Assembly (NCBI GenBank): GCA_905250885.1
Contig: CAJNOQ010001578.1
Coordinates: 1-30,205, forward strand
DNA length: 30,205 nt
Source of the DNA: Didymodactylos carnosus
Taxonomy: Eukaryota > Rotifera > Eurotatoria > Philodinida > Philodinidae
Direction: 5' to 3'
Position 1 is the first letter of the stretch, and each line of letters opens with the position of its first letter. Both the position numbers and the translations under genes were made by a program. Positions 1-11,800 of the stretch are shown one piece after another. Under the pieces are notes generated by a model. It did not search any database. It had not been told where the DNA came from and saw only the letters and a list, made by a program, of their open reading frames with translations.

Positions 1-131
1 TAAATGATTTAGATGATGAAAATGGAACGGACAGTGATGATGAACCACTACCAGATCTAGAAGATGTTCCTAAAGGTGAAGAACAACAAAAAAAGAATGA
101 AGAAGAAACAAAACCAACATCAACAACTTAA
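1..131 (+). CDS. 3' end of a p23 (Hsp90 co-chaperone)-like gene, partial
   Basis: The window opens inside a coding exon read in frame from base 3 and closed by TAA at 129-131. The 43 or so visible residues are very acidic, with a SDDEPLPDLE stretch followed by a Lys/Glu/Thr-rich end. The p23/PTGES3 family ends in an unstructured acidic tail with a similar SDDE..PDLE motif, and that tail supports chaperoning beside Hsp90 in the cytosol and nucleus. The folded CS domain would lie upstream of the window, so the call rests only on the tail. Acidic tails also occur in NAC-beta/BTF3 and many nuclear proteins, so the family assignment is tentative; that this is a real C-terminus is more secure. A possible poly(A) signal, ATTAAA, lies at 144-149. 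Confidence 0.5.
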   Translation, partial: NDLDDENGTDSDDEPLPDLEDVPKGEEQQKKNEEETKPTSTT

Positions 132-680
132 AAATTATCAATAATTAAATTTCTTTTTTTGACAAATCGATCAATAGAGAACAATGCATATCTGTTTTTT
201 TTGCTATTTCTTTTTCTGATGTTTTTACATCTATTACTGTCTAAAACTCAAATTCTTTTTCTAATTGAACTTAATCTTGCAAGTTCATTAATTTCTGAGA
301 AGATAGTAAGCTAAGAAAAAAAAGGATGTACAGAGAAATCAATAGATAAGCATTGCTTCATGTATCTCGCTATGGAAAAAAGCTTTTAGAAAAGCTTAGT
401 GCACATGTATGTTTTTTTCTTCGTTCTGTGTTTCTTTTTACTGTTGATCTTTTTATCTTTTATTTTGAATGTTCGATGCTCGTTACCAGTAATAGCCTTT
501 TTTCTTATCTGTGTCATCCAATGTTGCCATAAAGAAAACAAATTCGTTTCTTTTGTTATCGACACAAATAAGAATGGCTGTAGATGGATAAAGTTGACGA
601 ATAAACTGAATCATTCCTTTTGATTCTTTCCACATTTATCTTTATCGATTTATATTAGTTTTTAGATTTTTGAGCAAGAA
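132..680. other. intergenic, with METTL6 5' leader
   Basis: This stretch is T-rich and I see no supported gene in it. An open frame at 399-623 has a hydrophobic, Phe/Leu-rich composition typical of T-rich noncoding DNA. Near the right end a pyrimidine-rich run ends in TTTTTAG at 659-665, 15 bases before the METTL6 start codon. It looks like a 3' splice acceptor. Confidence 0.5.
650..665 (+). promoter_or_regulatory. candidate splice acceptor just upstream of the METTL6 ATG
   Basis: The run TATTAGTTTTTAG ends at 665 and leaves only 15 bases of leader before ATG 681. It could be the acceptor of a 5'UTR intron or a spliced-leader trans-splice site; bdelloid rotifers are known to trans-splice. 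TAG is common in AT-rich DNA, so the evidence is modest. Similar sites precede the bZIP and receptor genes. Confidence 0.35.
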
Positions 681-1748
681 ATGTCTGCAGAAAATGTTGA
701 CATCGAAGAAAAAATTGATAGTAATAGACCAGTTGGTTGTCGTTCTACTAACATACGAAAATTAACCGATGAAGAATATAATTGTTTATACTCAGAAGAT
801 GAGCAAAAAAAACAGATTGTTAGCACTTTTAAACAAAATCAATATGAAATTAATGCTCGAAAACATTGGGATCAATTTTATAAACGTAATACAACAAAAT
901 TTTTTAAAGATCGACATTGGACACTACAGGAATTTGAACAAGAATTTAATCCTAAAAATGAAGAAGAACGTCTCATCTTATTTGAAATTGGTTGTGGTAA
1001 GAAAACAATTATATTATGTCTATCCTTATGAAAACCTTTTACAACTTTGACCAGTTAAAAACTTACTTTAGTTAATTGATTTATTTTATTCTTTCATTCT
1101 AGGAACTGGCAATTTTATATTTCCATTAGTTGAACAGTTACCAAAACTTTATGTTTATGCATGTGATTTTTCATCACGCGCAATTCAATTAGTAAAATCA
1201 AATGAATATTATGATACAAAACGGATTTGTGCATTTGTATGTGATTTAACTGCCGATAACTGTTGTGATATATTTCATGAAAATATTCGTGAACAAGTAG
1301 ATATTGTCTCGATGGTATTTGTTTTATCCGCAATTCATCCAGATAAAATGAAACAAGTATTAAATAATGTTTATAATGTAAGTTATTTGTATTGTATAAT
1401 TTAAACGATGTTGAATTTATGTTTTTTCTTCTTTATATTCAGGTATTAAAACCGAATGGTTGTATTTTATTTCGTGATTATGGTTTACATGATTATGCTA
1501 TGTTAAGATTTTCGAAACAACGTCAACATAAATTAGAGAATAATTTTTATGTAAGACAAGACGGTACAAGAGCTTATTTTTTTTCATTAAATTATATTGA
1601 AGAATTATTTCAATCATCTAATTTTGATATTTTGGAAAATTGTTATATTTTCAAAGATACAATAAATATCAAAGAAAATGTCTGTGTACCACGTGTGTTT
1701 GTACAAGGAAAATTTAGAAAAAAAACAATAAATTCACAGTTACCTTAA
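681..1748 (+). CDS. METTL6: METTL6-like tRNA N3-methylcytidine methyltransferase
   Basis: Three exons (681-996, 1103-1377, 1443-1748) join in frame through GT-AG introns of 106 and 65 bases and encode 298 residues, close to the size of animal METTL6 (about 285). The family is an S-adenosylmethionine-dependent Rossmann-fold enzyme that makes m3C at position 32 of serine tRNAs, acting with seryl-tRNA synthetase. The SAM-binding loop FEIGCGTGN is at residues 101-109, split by intron 1, and is followed by the conserved YACDFS (Asp127). Other family blocks are WDQFYKRN near residue 65, FFKDRHW near 74-80, VFVLSAIHPDKM, LFRDYGLHDYAMLRF and NFYVRQDGTRAYFF. The end (CVPRVFVQGKF) matches METTL6 better than METTL2/8. 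ATG 681 is the first Met of the frame, but a non-conserved N-terminus leaves the start slightly uncertain. Confidence 0.93.
1727..1732 (+). terminator. AATAAA within the METTL6 coding end
   Basis: An AATAAA hexamer lies 13 bases before the METTL6 stop codon at 1746-1748. If used as a poly(A) signal it would give a very short 3'UTR. AT-rich sequence makes the hexamer common, so this is a weak call. Confidence 0.25.
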
Positions 1749-4700
1749 ATTCTTTTTAACGAGATTTATAGAAATACTTCACATACTTAATGTTTAAAGA
1801 AGATGAGATGAATTGGCGTAGATTGTAGGTTTTTTTACTAGTGATGATATATTGTTCATTGCTCAGCACTTGCCTCTTTCGACGTCAATTTTGATCTATT
1901 ACTAGTCAATATTGACTACAGTTCTATTATTAGAATGATTTATGTGAGCTACTGTTTTTGATGGGTTAATGAATTACTCACGGCAGTAATAGTTTTATGT
2001 CAGTACATAAAAACATTTTAAAATAATCGCTGGATCAATCATATGTTACATTTTAGTTGATCATTACCAACACATTTCATTATGTTTAAGAGACATGATC
2101 AATATTTGTAAACGTTCGCGAATTGACCGATTATTAATAATATGAGTTGTGAGAATTTGAGACGAATGAGCAATTGCGGATGGTTCATTTTTTTTTCTTG
2201 TTACTATCGTTTGATTCATATAATAAAACTATTTGAAGAGATTACTCAAACAAGACTTCTTAGACTATTGAAATGTGATTTGCAAAATAGACGGTAGTTT
2301 ATTATATTGGAGAGCTATTTTAGCCTGAAATATTCATTTGTTTTGAGAGTTATAGGTGCACTGTGGAATGTTTGTAGAAAGTATGTCACACTGACTGCTG
2401 ATAGCAGCTCTCAAATTTGATAGACAGTATATATTTTATTTCCTTTCCATCAAATGACTTTAGTCCTCAAATTGAAGTGATTACTTCATGCATTTTCTGG
2501 TTTTTGGTATCATTAGATTTTTGCCATAAGTACTGTTTCTGTCTTCGTCGTTTTTGAAATGATTTCGTCATTCTTTCTAATTTGCTAGCTATGTCTGTGA
2601 TTGCCTTCTTTTGATAATAGAATATGTAAACATAATTAATTTTGAAAGCTCTTAAGAGATCATTGTTTGACAATAATTGCCTGTTAGTTTGAAAAAACAT
2701 TACGTAGATGATATACAGTGGCAGCAAAAATTTTCCGTTCAGCTGATAAAAATCTTTTTTTACGTTGTATAAGTACGGATTAAATATGAAAACTACATCA
2801 GTCGATAGTACAGAGCACGAGCTACGTTTTGCTAAAAAAATAATTTTGAAAAGCTTTTTCCTTAGGGTGAAAACGCGACTTTAATCTTCATTATGTAGTC
2901 CAGTAGTTACTGTATAGGGGTATGAAAAGAGAAATTTAGACCTTTTAAGTTCAGAGGGAAAAACGGGTTTCTGAACCGGCTTTTCACCCATAAAAACATT
3001 TTCTATCAAAAACTAACGTCATGTTCGTGCTCAGCGTCAAAAACTGCGTTTAGTGATATGTTACTCGAAGTTTAGCAAAACGTTTTCATACGTAAAAATT
3101 TTCTAATTCTTCTAAAGAGCGTGAAAAATGAAAAAAGAAGTGACGTTAGAGGTATTGTCCTAAGTATCTGTAGCAAGCTCTCGTGGGATGATAATGTAAA
3201 TAGGTTAAAAACTGGATTTCTGAAAAACCAGTGACCAAATTTTTGGGGTCTTTATTTCCATCCACTTTTGTCAACAAGATGAAAACAGGAGAAGAGGATG
3301 ACCAATACATATGTTAGAATATTGGCAAAAAACAGAATTTTTTGTAAAACAGCAGTGGAATATCAATATTTAGATTGTAAAAATATTCGATTAAAACTAA
3401 ACTGATACTTTTGCTCAATATAAAACTTCTGAAGTAAAAGTTTTTTGGAAACATAGTATACTGATTTCGTCTTTCTACACGAAGCAGGTACAAGAATAAT
3501 TTAGCTATGTAAATAAAAATATCCTATTGATTTTAGTTTGAAGTAGTGTAAATTTGTATAATCGTTGTTGTACACTGTGATGCCGATAAAAAACATTTTG
3601 TACATTTTTATCAAAAATCAAAAATGTATGTAATCGTTTCTGAAAGATGTTTAGTAACAAGTTATTGTCAACCGTTTGAAAATTTGTTTCATCAATTTTT
3701 GTTTTTTGTAGAAAGGGAATATTGTGTGTAATTAAAAAGACTCTTAGACAACAATGCAGTTCTTACAGAGTATTTCTTCAGATGAAAGAAAGTGATTAGT
3801 TTCATTCATTAAAAAAAATTGTTTTTAGGGCAAAATCAATTTTTGGATATTATTCCATTCTTTTTTGATGGATATGAATAGGCATATTTTGCCGCCTAAA
3901 CATTCTATGATTTGGGGATGTTACACTGTTTATACCATATTTTCTACCTATTATATTTATATAGAAAAAGGTACCTAATTGCTCAATATTATATTATTTA
4001 TCTATAATTGTTTGCAATTGTATTTTAGTATTTAAAAATATTTATTTTATTTCATCTATATTTTATTTCACTCGATAATCTATTGATGCTAACTACAGAG
4101 AACTACTAAAGTGTTTTTAAATTGCCTCTCATTTTCAATCTATAGAATCACATTTTTTTTCTCATTTTTTTTTTTTTATAGTATACGAATAGATAGATTA
4201 AACAAAAATTTGATTAACAGAAGACAATTCAAGGTTGATCATTCTCTATTTTCAAAAGAAAAATTTTATATTTTATAAAATTTGTCAACGTGACATCATT
4301 TTAAAAAGAAAAAAAAATATTATGTATATATGTTTTTTTTTCTCTCCAGGTAACGAAAAACTACTATTATTTTTGTTTTCTTTATTTTGTTTTTTTTTTT
4401 TCTTCATAAATTAAATCTTATAACATAAGTATTTTTTAAGTATAACCATGTTTGATTAAAAAACATAAAATAAAAAAGTAGACCATATGAAATGTGTTTT
4501 ATTTGTCAAGGACACTATTCCGAATGTTTCTGAAGAAGAAAAAAGTAAAAAGAAAAAAGAAAAAAATAGAAAATTTATTCTATCGTTAATAGGATATTAT
4601 GAAGAAACAGTAAAGTTGTTTATTGAAGTCATGGTGGCTCAATTCAAACTAGTGAGTTTTGGCTTTGTCGTTACAATATGACTAAAAGTAGAATGAAAAA

Positions 4701-5081
4701 AATATTGTACAATAGTGAAAAAGTAAGGTTGTGTAATAAAAAAAAAGTAAAATTAAATCTTCTATATATGATCTTTTAAGGATGACTCACGTTTGAGTTT
4801 ATCTAAATTTTTTCTCATAGAAGTGGAAAAGTTTTTTTTTTGAAATAATTAATATGTGATCAAAATGACAAAGATGTACTTATTTCATATATTTTTGGAC
4901 TTTTTATAAACACAAATTCATTGGATGAAAGTTTCACACATCTTTTCCATCTGACCACCTATTACTTCTAGAATCCATTTTTAAGTAAATTTATAGATAC
5001 AGAGCAAATCTCTTATATGATAACGAGTATAAAATCGCTGGTCTTTTTTCCTCTAGTAAAGCTTGTTCACAAAGTTTTTGT

Positions 5082-5262
5082 TTTTTATGCTAGAAAATAG
5101 AAAATTTTCTTTTTTTTTTGTTATATGTTTATTATTAAAATTAGTTTTTATCGCTGTTTTATATCGTTAAAAATACTGGAAGTCAAAAAATCATCTATTG
5201 TTCTGTGTTGTGGTAGAATTTCTAGCTGTTAAATAATTTTGATGCGCAATTGAAACGCGATA
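5082..5262 (+). repeat. dispersed repeat, copy 1
   Basis: This segment matches 28954-29135 in the same orientation over about 180 bases, roughly 80% identical by eye. Shared blocks include TTTTTATGCTAGAA, TATGTTTATTATTAAAATTAG and TAGAATTTCTAGCTGTT. Seventeen bases past its right end is a 16-base block (5279-5294) that in the other copy lies on the left side instead. No coding potential is seen, so it is likely a small noncoding mobile-element or satellite-derived repeat of unknown family. Confidence 0.7.
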
Positions 5263-6169
5263 TTGAGAACTTGAGTAAGGTCTTCATTTTATCGTACACA
5301 AAGTGACCTTTGAAGCTTGACAACTAAAACTTGTGTATAAAATGTATCAGCTTTTTACTTGCTAAGTAAAAAAATGGCCACTTCGACATTTGTTATCAAG
5401 GTAAGTCAATGCGTGGGAAGAACGACAAATTGTAGGGTTTAGAGTACTGCATCTGTTGATTCTCGGATGTCAAGATTTAAAGTTTGAAAAGAAAATAATA
5501 ATGCATAGAGACTGCAGATATCGTTTTGAGTTTTTTAAATTTTATAAAGTACATATGAATAAACATGGCGCACACAAAAAAAATGTTACACATTTTATTA
5601 ATAGAACCAACTTTTAAACTAAATTTAATGAACGAAAATTTGCTTTTAAAACTGTATTAAGCTTGTAAATATTTTGTCTTTTAGTAACTTTGACGTGTTA
5701 TCTTTTAATAGAAAAATGAAATTGTTTTAACCAAGATAAAAAATAATCCTTTTTTTTGTAATTCTAAATTAAATACGTGTCAACAGAAAAAAGAGAGAGG
5801 GACGTGTCTATTACTCATGTGTTGCCAAGTCTTGAGTCATCGATTACACTGATGGTTGTCAATAGACCTTTTCCGTTATTCTAAGGAAGAAAAAAAATTT
5901 TTATTTTTCTGTCTCCTTATTAGGACATGTTTGACATCATTTCGGCTCTATTACCTTTTTTTATACATAGCAGAAAGAAGAGAAAATTATCGATAGAGAA
6001 GTAAAACCATTTTGTATTGCGAAATAGACAATATCTAAAAAATCTGTTTAATTAAGCGTCGTCATTAAGTGAATAATTGTATCATTTATTTTTAAGGGTT
6101 ATTGTGTTTCGAATCTAGTACGAAACCGGTTACTTATCAACTTTTTTTATATTTTTATCTTTTGTTCAC

Positions 6170-6242
6170 ATGTATATATAGGCACTATAGCTATATATAA
6201 ATATATTAGAAATATATATCTATATTTCTATATTTCTATATG
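6170..6242. repeat. TA-rich low-complexity tract
   Basis: The stretch is almost entirely A and T with repeated TATATA, AAATAT and ATTTCTATAT units that can fold back on themselves. It looks like simple-sequence DNA with no evident coding or regulatory role. Confidence 0.5.
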
Positions 6243-7269
6243 ACTCATAAGTGTCTCTATTAAACATGATGTCAGGATATAATGGGAGAGAAAGAGAAAA
6301 ATATATAGAAGAAAAAAAAAAGTATTTTGTTTCTACAATAAAAGCCAGACGCATAAACGATCTATCAAGTGATTGATGTTTATCTGAGTATAACAGCAAT
6401 AAAAAGTACCATACAGTATATCACAAAATTATTGATAGATAATGTATAAAGACATATAAGAACAACTGTAAAATTATAAGGTACTGTCGTTTAATTAGAG
6501 CTTGGAGATTTCTATGTGTATATGTGGGATAATTTCTAAAAAATGTTCAATTTTTTTGAATCTCTATCTGACTTTGTACAAATCACTTTTCTTGGAAGAT
6601 TCTTTAGAAACCATTAGCCATTTTAAGACAATTACAATCTCTCAAGCTTCAAATTGACAAGAGAGATAAATGAGAATGTAGCAAAAATTAGTTGCTATAA
6701 GCATAGTCAGTTTTGGTTTCTTTTAGTATATCTATCTTATCCATCAAAATCATTTATCCATTCTACCAAGGAATTAAATCTTTCCTATTTCTTTGTTTAT
6801 TTCCATATTCTACGACGTTTATAATACGAAAATATTTACTTGTCGGTTTAAATCCCTTAAGTTTTGTTTTCTCCTTGATGCGTTTGAATATATAATATTG
6901 ACGTTCCTTTTCGTTATTTCCGCCCCTCTTCCTCCCTCTCCTTCTCTCAATCATCCACAAAAGCGTGCATATACTTAATAAAAAGAGAAAAAAATTTGTT
7001 GTGTGTTGATTTTTAGCGTTAGTTTCAGGTTTCAGGTGAACTTGGTCCTCATTTCTTTTTATTATCTTTTATGTTTCATAAAATTTTTTTTTGTTTTGTT
7101 CTAGATACGGTTTCTTTCTACGTAAAGGTTGAGTTCAGTCCATAAATCTTCTCATTCACTTGACAACATACGCCGTGTTCGCGAGAAAAAAAAAACGCAA
7201 AAACACACCGCCGCATCACATTATTCAAGAAAAAAAAAGATATAATTTCCTTTGCTTTTTTTTGTCATA

Positions 7270-7282
7270 CTATTATTATTAG
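7270..7282 (+). promoter_or_regulatory. candidate splice acceptor upstream of the bZIP start
   Basis: The run ACTATTATTATTAG ends at 7282, only 12 bases before ATG 7295. As with METTL6 and the receptor, it could be a spliced-leader trans-splice acceptor or the end of a 5'UTR intron. Confidence 0.3.
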
Positions 7283-7294
7283 TTGAAAAAGAGC

Positions 7295-7567
7295 ATGTTC
7301 TTTTGTGAAGAAGAGAATCCAAATAATGTCGGAGAACAACAACAACAACAACAACTACAACAGCCAGGAACCGAACAACAATCTATGCTTGACAACGACA
7401 ATTTCGAACTTGGACAATCAGCACCATTCGATTTTGATTCGCTCGGACTCGACAACGTCGACGATTTTGATAGCGGACGAGGAGATCAACAACAATACTC
7501 AACTACCCAACGAACGAACGATCAGTCTACTTTTACGTGGACTGATGAAGACCAGTGGCCGATTTAA
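7295..7567 (+). CDS. 90-residue ORF overlapping the bZIP first exon in another frame
   Basis: This frame starts at the first ATG after the candidate acceptor (A at -3) and closes at TAA 7565-7567, just before the exon's splice donor. The product is Gln-rich near its start (a run of six Gln), then acidic and aromatic (FDFDSLGLDNVDDFDS), and ends DEDQWPI, resembling a transcriptional activation domain. By hand count its third codon positions are clearly more AT-rich than those of the overlapping frame, as expected of real coding sequence in this genome. Yet it cannot join exon 2 of the bZIP gene by a plausible splice. It may be an overlapping upstream ORF, the front half of a frameshifted product, or the result of a base error in the assembly. 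Confidence 0.5.
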   Translation: MFFCEEENPNNVGEQQQQQQLQQPGTEQQSMLDNDNFELGQSAPFDFDSLGLDNVDDFDSGRGDQQQYSTTQRTNDQSTFTWTDEDQWPI

Positions 7568-8828
7568 TATTGGTAAGTGATAATTTATTTTAATAAGTTA
7601 ATTTAGAATGTTTTTATATTACGTTATTATTCTATTTAGATCTTGAATCAGATAAATTTAATGAATTATTTTCCAACACATCATTTAATTTACATCGTCT
7701 ATTAAGTACATGCCAAGATGATGTTAATTTAGATGATTTACCCAATTTTAGTTCACTTAAATCACTTCTTTCAATCGAACCTGGGGTATGTGTATGGATT
7801 TATATTTAATCCGCACGACTTTCTAATTTTCGCGTTTGGCTTTGATTTAGTCACCTCATATATTAAATTAGACCTTTTTTCTTGTATACTATGAACAATC
7901 TCTATTATACCATTTGTTTTGTATTTCATTTCAGACTGACTCTATCACAATTGATCAACTGATTTCATTGACAAATATAAATGAAGTTGGACAGCCATGT
8001 CCATCGTCCTCTTGCGTTTCAGCTATTGACGGTGATCATCATATTTCACAAACTCGTAAAACGCCATCACCTGACTTAATTACCGACTTTTTTCCGCCAT
8101 CATCGGATCCACAATACAATGATTATCAGTTAAAAATTGAACCTCATTCTTATATGTGTCAACCCACTTATGCCCAATTGAATACGCTTGAATCAATTAG
8201 AATTGATGAATCACCTCAACTACTTCCACCACCGCCACCACCTACCTCTCTTGCTTGTCAACCTCAACATTTTTCGTTTGATGCTGCTGCTTTGGCAGCC
8301 ATTGAACATGATCATGCATTTATGACAAAAAAAATAACAGAATCACCATCAAAAAAACGTTATCGTTCCCGTACACGTACACGATATGAATCAACATCCT
8401 CACTTGGCTCAAATTCACTTCAAACATCATCTTATAACAATAATAATAACAATAGCAATGATGATTCTTCATCATGTTTTAATACGCCTAATTTGCTACC
8501 AGCAACAACAGCATCGTCGTCAGATACATGTACGACACCAAGGACTAAACGTTCGCGTACATCTCATATTGTAAATCGTGCTGATGATGTTAAAACTGAA
8601 GATGATTTGAGTTATTATTTGGAACGTCGACGACGCAACAATATGGCTTCAAAAAATTCACGTGCAGCTCGAAAACAAAAATTTGGTGATATGGATTATA
8701 AATGTGATGAATATAAAAAATTAAACGAAGATTTAAGAATAAAAATTTCAACATTAGAAACGGTTACAGCCAGATTAAAAGATGGATTAGTACAAAGTTT
8801 TCAAACAGCCAAAATTAAAAAAACATGA
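7326..8828 (+). CDS. bZIP transcription factor, PAR or C/EBP-like basic region
   Basis: Exons 7326-7572, 7640-7785 and 7935-8828 join in frame (introns 67 and 149 bases) to give 428 residues. The last 68 residues form a bZIP domain: basic region NNMASKNSRAARKQK (N-x7-R signature) followed by heptad positions Met, Tyr, Leu, Leu, Leu, so DNA binding as a dimer in the nucleus is expected. The RRRRNNMA core recalls PAR/NFIL3 and C/EBP proteins, but I cannot assign a subfamily. Exon 3 also carries a run of six Pro, an Asn-rich run and a Lys/Arg-rich stretch (KKRYRSRTRTRY) that may help nuclear import. Exons 2 and 3 are solid. The frame used in exon 1 is less certain because another frame there (7295-7567) looks more protein-like; ATG 7326 is the only ATG that reads through by ordinary splicing. 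Confidence 0.8.
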
Positions 8829-11800
8829 CATCATCAACAACACATTATAATGACTGTTTATGTATTTCCATTCTTGTTTTTGCGCGTACAAATGAGATTA
8901 TGTGGGGCTTAAAAATTCGAATACTTGTTTCTAGTTTAATTGAGCAAGGGTGAGTTCTACGGGTATAGTAGAATGGTGTTTTCTTTCTTTTATTTTCAAA
9001 GATATTCGAGAATATTGTATTTGTCGTAATATCAATATACAGTATTCAGTTAAGTAATATCTCCTGCAACTCTTTTACTTCTTTTTCTCGTTTTTTTACG
9101 TGACTATTTCTGATTGTGATATATACTCTTTTCATATTTAAACGTTAGTTTAAATGAATATTAGCACATATATTTTCTTCTTTGTTTATTTTTGCGTGTG
9201 TACAGTGTAGTCTAAAGTGAACAAAAAAACAAAAAATTTGTAAAAAGTTATTTTAAAACTAAAAAAGTAGAAAAGTAGATAAAAGTATTTAAAAAAAATA
9301 TATTTGCTCTTTTTATTTTATTACTTTCTAAAATTTGAAGGATATGATGTACTAAGCGAAGTAAACTGCTGTGCGGTGATTGAATACTTCGTTTTTCTTT
9401 TCTTTTGTGTATATCAATCAAGATGTCAATACCTGTTTCTTCTTTTACTTTTAGAAAATCTACTATATTTCAGTTTATTTATATAGTCGAGGGATTTTTA
9501 TTACCGGTGATAAGATAGTTTTCACTTTTCTTGACCGTTTGTGCTAGTCGAGTGCTTTTTCTTGCAGTGATTTCTAAATAAAATGATCCTCCCATTTTAA
9601 CGGGAACGATGTTCTATGCGCTTTTTATCACATTTTTCATTTGATTTTTTTTTTACTGCAAATAAAAGCCATCTTGTTTTTGTTGCTTTTAACTAGGAGA
9701 AAATCTTTGTCTACTTGTTTAATATTTTATTTTTGACATTGTTTCTATGTGTCTGTTTTAAAAATATTCTTGTTGGTGAAGCCGTTTTACTTACATACCG
9801 TATATTTAATTTTTATCTTAACTAAATGTGTTTGGTTATTTTATTATTTATTCTTTCTGATTTTAGTTAAATACGGTACATAAGTCCTATCATTTTTCTG
9901 TGATAAAACGCAACAAAAAGAAAGAAGAATTAATTATTCATTTATTGTTGTTGTATAGTTTTAATATTTGGTACTCATTAATCCTCTTTGTGTACTTTGA
10001 TGCAATCGTACGACGTATTTGTATTTGGGAATAACAAAATAAAAAAGATGCAATTAATATGTGCTGTTATGATCGATATTTTGTCAGGTTATTCAATAAC
10101 GTCTAGTGATATGATATTATTTGATAAAATAAAACTCTGTCTATAATGAGCGAAAAAAATAACTGAATTTGAGACTATTTTATGCACATCTCTTCATTCA
10201 TAAACATTCTATATTCATTTCAAAAGGAAACTTTATATTTTAATGATGATGTACGATATTGAATCCAAATATAAGAATAGTTCTCGATTTTTCATAAAAT
10301 TCCGTTTAACCGTATATTATTGATGAACCAAAAAAAGATAATCCAAAAAAAGATAGAAAAAAAAATCTCTCATTTATCGACAATACAGAGTGAGATACTG
10401 TTGACTATTCAGATCGGCTTTGAATGTGGGCTGATTTATTTGCTCATGTTACAGATGAAAAATAGTTGTGACAAATCTAACATAAGGTCTGATTAGAAGC
10501 TGCTAAACACGTCATTTTTGTTGCTATAAGTTACAAAAACAACAAGAGAGAAAGCGACAGTTTTTCACAATTATTATCGTTTAACACGGAAAAGTCTGAT
10601 GATAAACTATCATCAGATACAATAACTATGGATGGTTAACTTGTTACAGTATTAAAAGAAAACATATCTAATCAATATTTAGACAAATGGCAATTTGTTT
10701 CGATCAAATATAAAATACAATATAAAAAAGCTTGAATAAACAATCAAGGGTGCATGTTGTCCGAGTTTTTATGCTCATTTGAGCACTCTTCATACATCGA
10801 TGTCAAGCCACGCAGAATATCAGTTTTGCTCTGCTCAGATAATTCTTTCTCTCATATCAACTATGACATAGCATCATGTTACTATGACGCTTAGTAAAGT
10901 GAGTGAGACTGAAGCATCTCTGTAAATGCAGCTGTGATAGTCTATAGAATCTGCTGTCTGTAGAACATTTACATACATCAGAAATTGAGAAAAACGAGTA
11001 AAATGGTGAAAAATGCATCATTCGATAGCGTATTTCTTCGAGAATATGACAGTGTGCGAGAGTAGATGGTTAACCAATGATGGCTTTAATATGATCAAGT
11101 TTTTTAATTAAAATTAAAATTATGAACGAAAGCGCAATACATTCGCTCTTTTAGTTGCACGTCTGCTTGTCGTATAATCGAATATCTTGTTTTTCTTTGA
11201 CCTAAATTGGTATTACACGAATAAATCACTCTGATATTTACATTGTATAATGATCAATGATTAAATCAGTTCATTGATCCAAAAATATCTTTGCTTATTT
11301 TTTTATGTAAGCCCTAAGGAACTTGAGATAGAACACGGGAATCAGATTCGCTACTCAGATCATCATTGGGACAATTGATGTATTATGAAAAAGTGTCTAA
11401 TTTCCACCATATTCCTAGATGTTTGATCCCAGAGAGCATCAAATAAGCTATACAAATATTTATAATAAATGTCGTTTAATTCTCATTTCTTTTTTTGCTA
11501 GAATAATATTTGTACTCATACGCAATTTGTGAACAAAATACTATTTAAACACTACCAACAATAACAATGAAAGTTTGCGTGACAAATCCAAAGGGAATTC
11601 ATTTTCTGTCAAAAAGTTCTTCTGTTAATTACTTATTTTTAATATACACATATCTCTAGTCTATATGACTATTTTATTTTTTGTGTACATAAAACATATA
11701 CATACATAAAATATTATATTAAGCCAAATTTTCAAAACTATTACTCTTAAAAGGGCAAAGTATGAGTATGAATAGATTTATAATATCAATTTTATTACAA

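Larger units (their letters stand above)
1749..7282. other. 5.5 kb intergenic region
   Basis: I see no gene I can support here. Short open frames (minus strand 2467-2727, plus strand 4487-4681, both strands 6713-6978) lack recognisable domains and have the Lys/Phe/Ile-rich composition of translated AT-rich DNA. The stretch holds the first copy of a dispersed repeat (5082-5262), TA-rich low complexity around 6170-6240, and many A and T runs. The last few hundred bases, which include a slightly more GC-rich patch near 7170-7220, probably contain the bZIP promoter and leader. Confidence 0.5.

Noticed and set aside
399-623. 74-codon plus-strand open frame between the p23-like gene and METTL6
   Set aside because: The product is a Phe/Leu-rich translation of T-rich DNA with no domain, and it sits where the METTL6 leader should be.
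2467-2727. 86-codon minus-strand open frame
   Set aside because: Lys/Arg/Gln-rich product with no recognisable domain, no splice context and no related sequence elsewhere in the window.
2716-2740. CAGTGGCAGCAAAAATTTT preceded by TA, like a Tc1/mariner terminal repeat
   Set aside because: No matching inverted end or transposase fragment was found within the following kilobases.
4487-4681. 64-codon open frame with a Cys/His cluster in an overlapping frame (CFICQGHYSEC)
   Set aside because: Spacing does not fit the zinc-knuckle pattern C-x2-C-x4-H-x4-C, a stop follows at once, and the main frame has no domain.
7295-8828. XBP1/HAC1-type unconventional splicing to explain the two frames of the bZIP gene
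   Set aside because: In XBP1 the bZIP lies before the spliced segment, and I see no paired stem-loops with the CNGCAGN cleavage motif near the frame switch.
10595-10617. Perfect 9-base-pair hairpin with a 5-base loop
   Set aside because: A few stems of this size are expected by chance in 30 kb of AT-rich sequence; the same holds for 11252-11279 and AGTCACT-A-AGTGACT near 11890.
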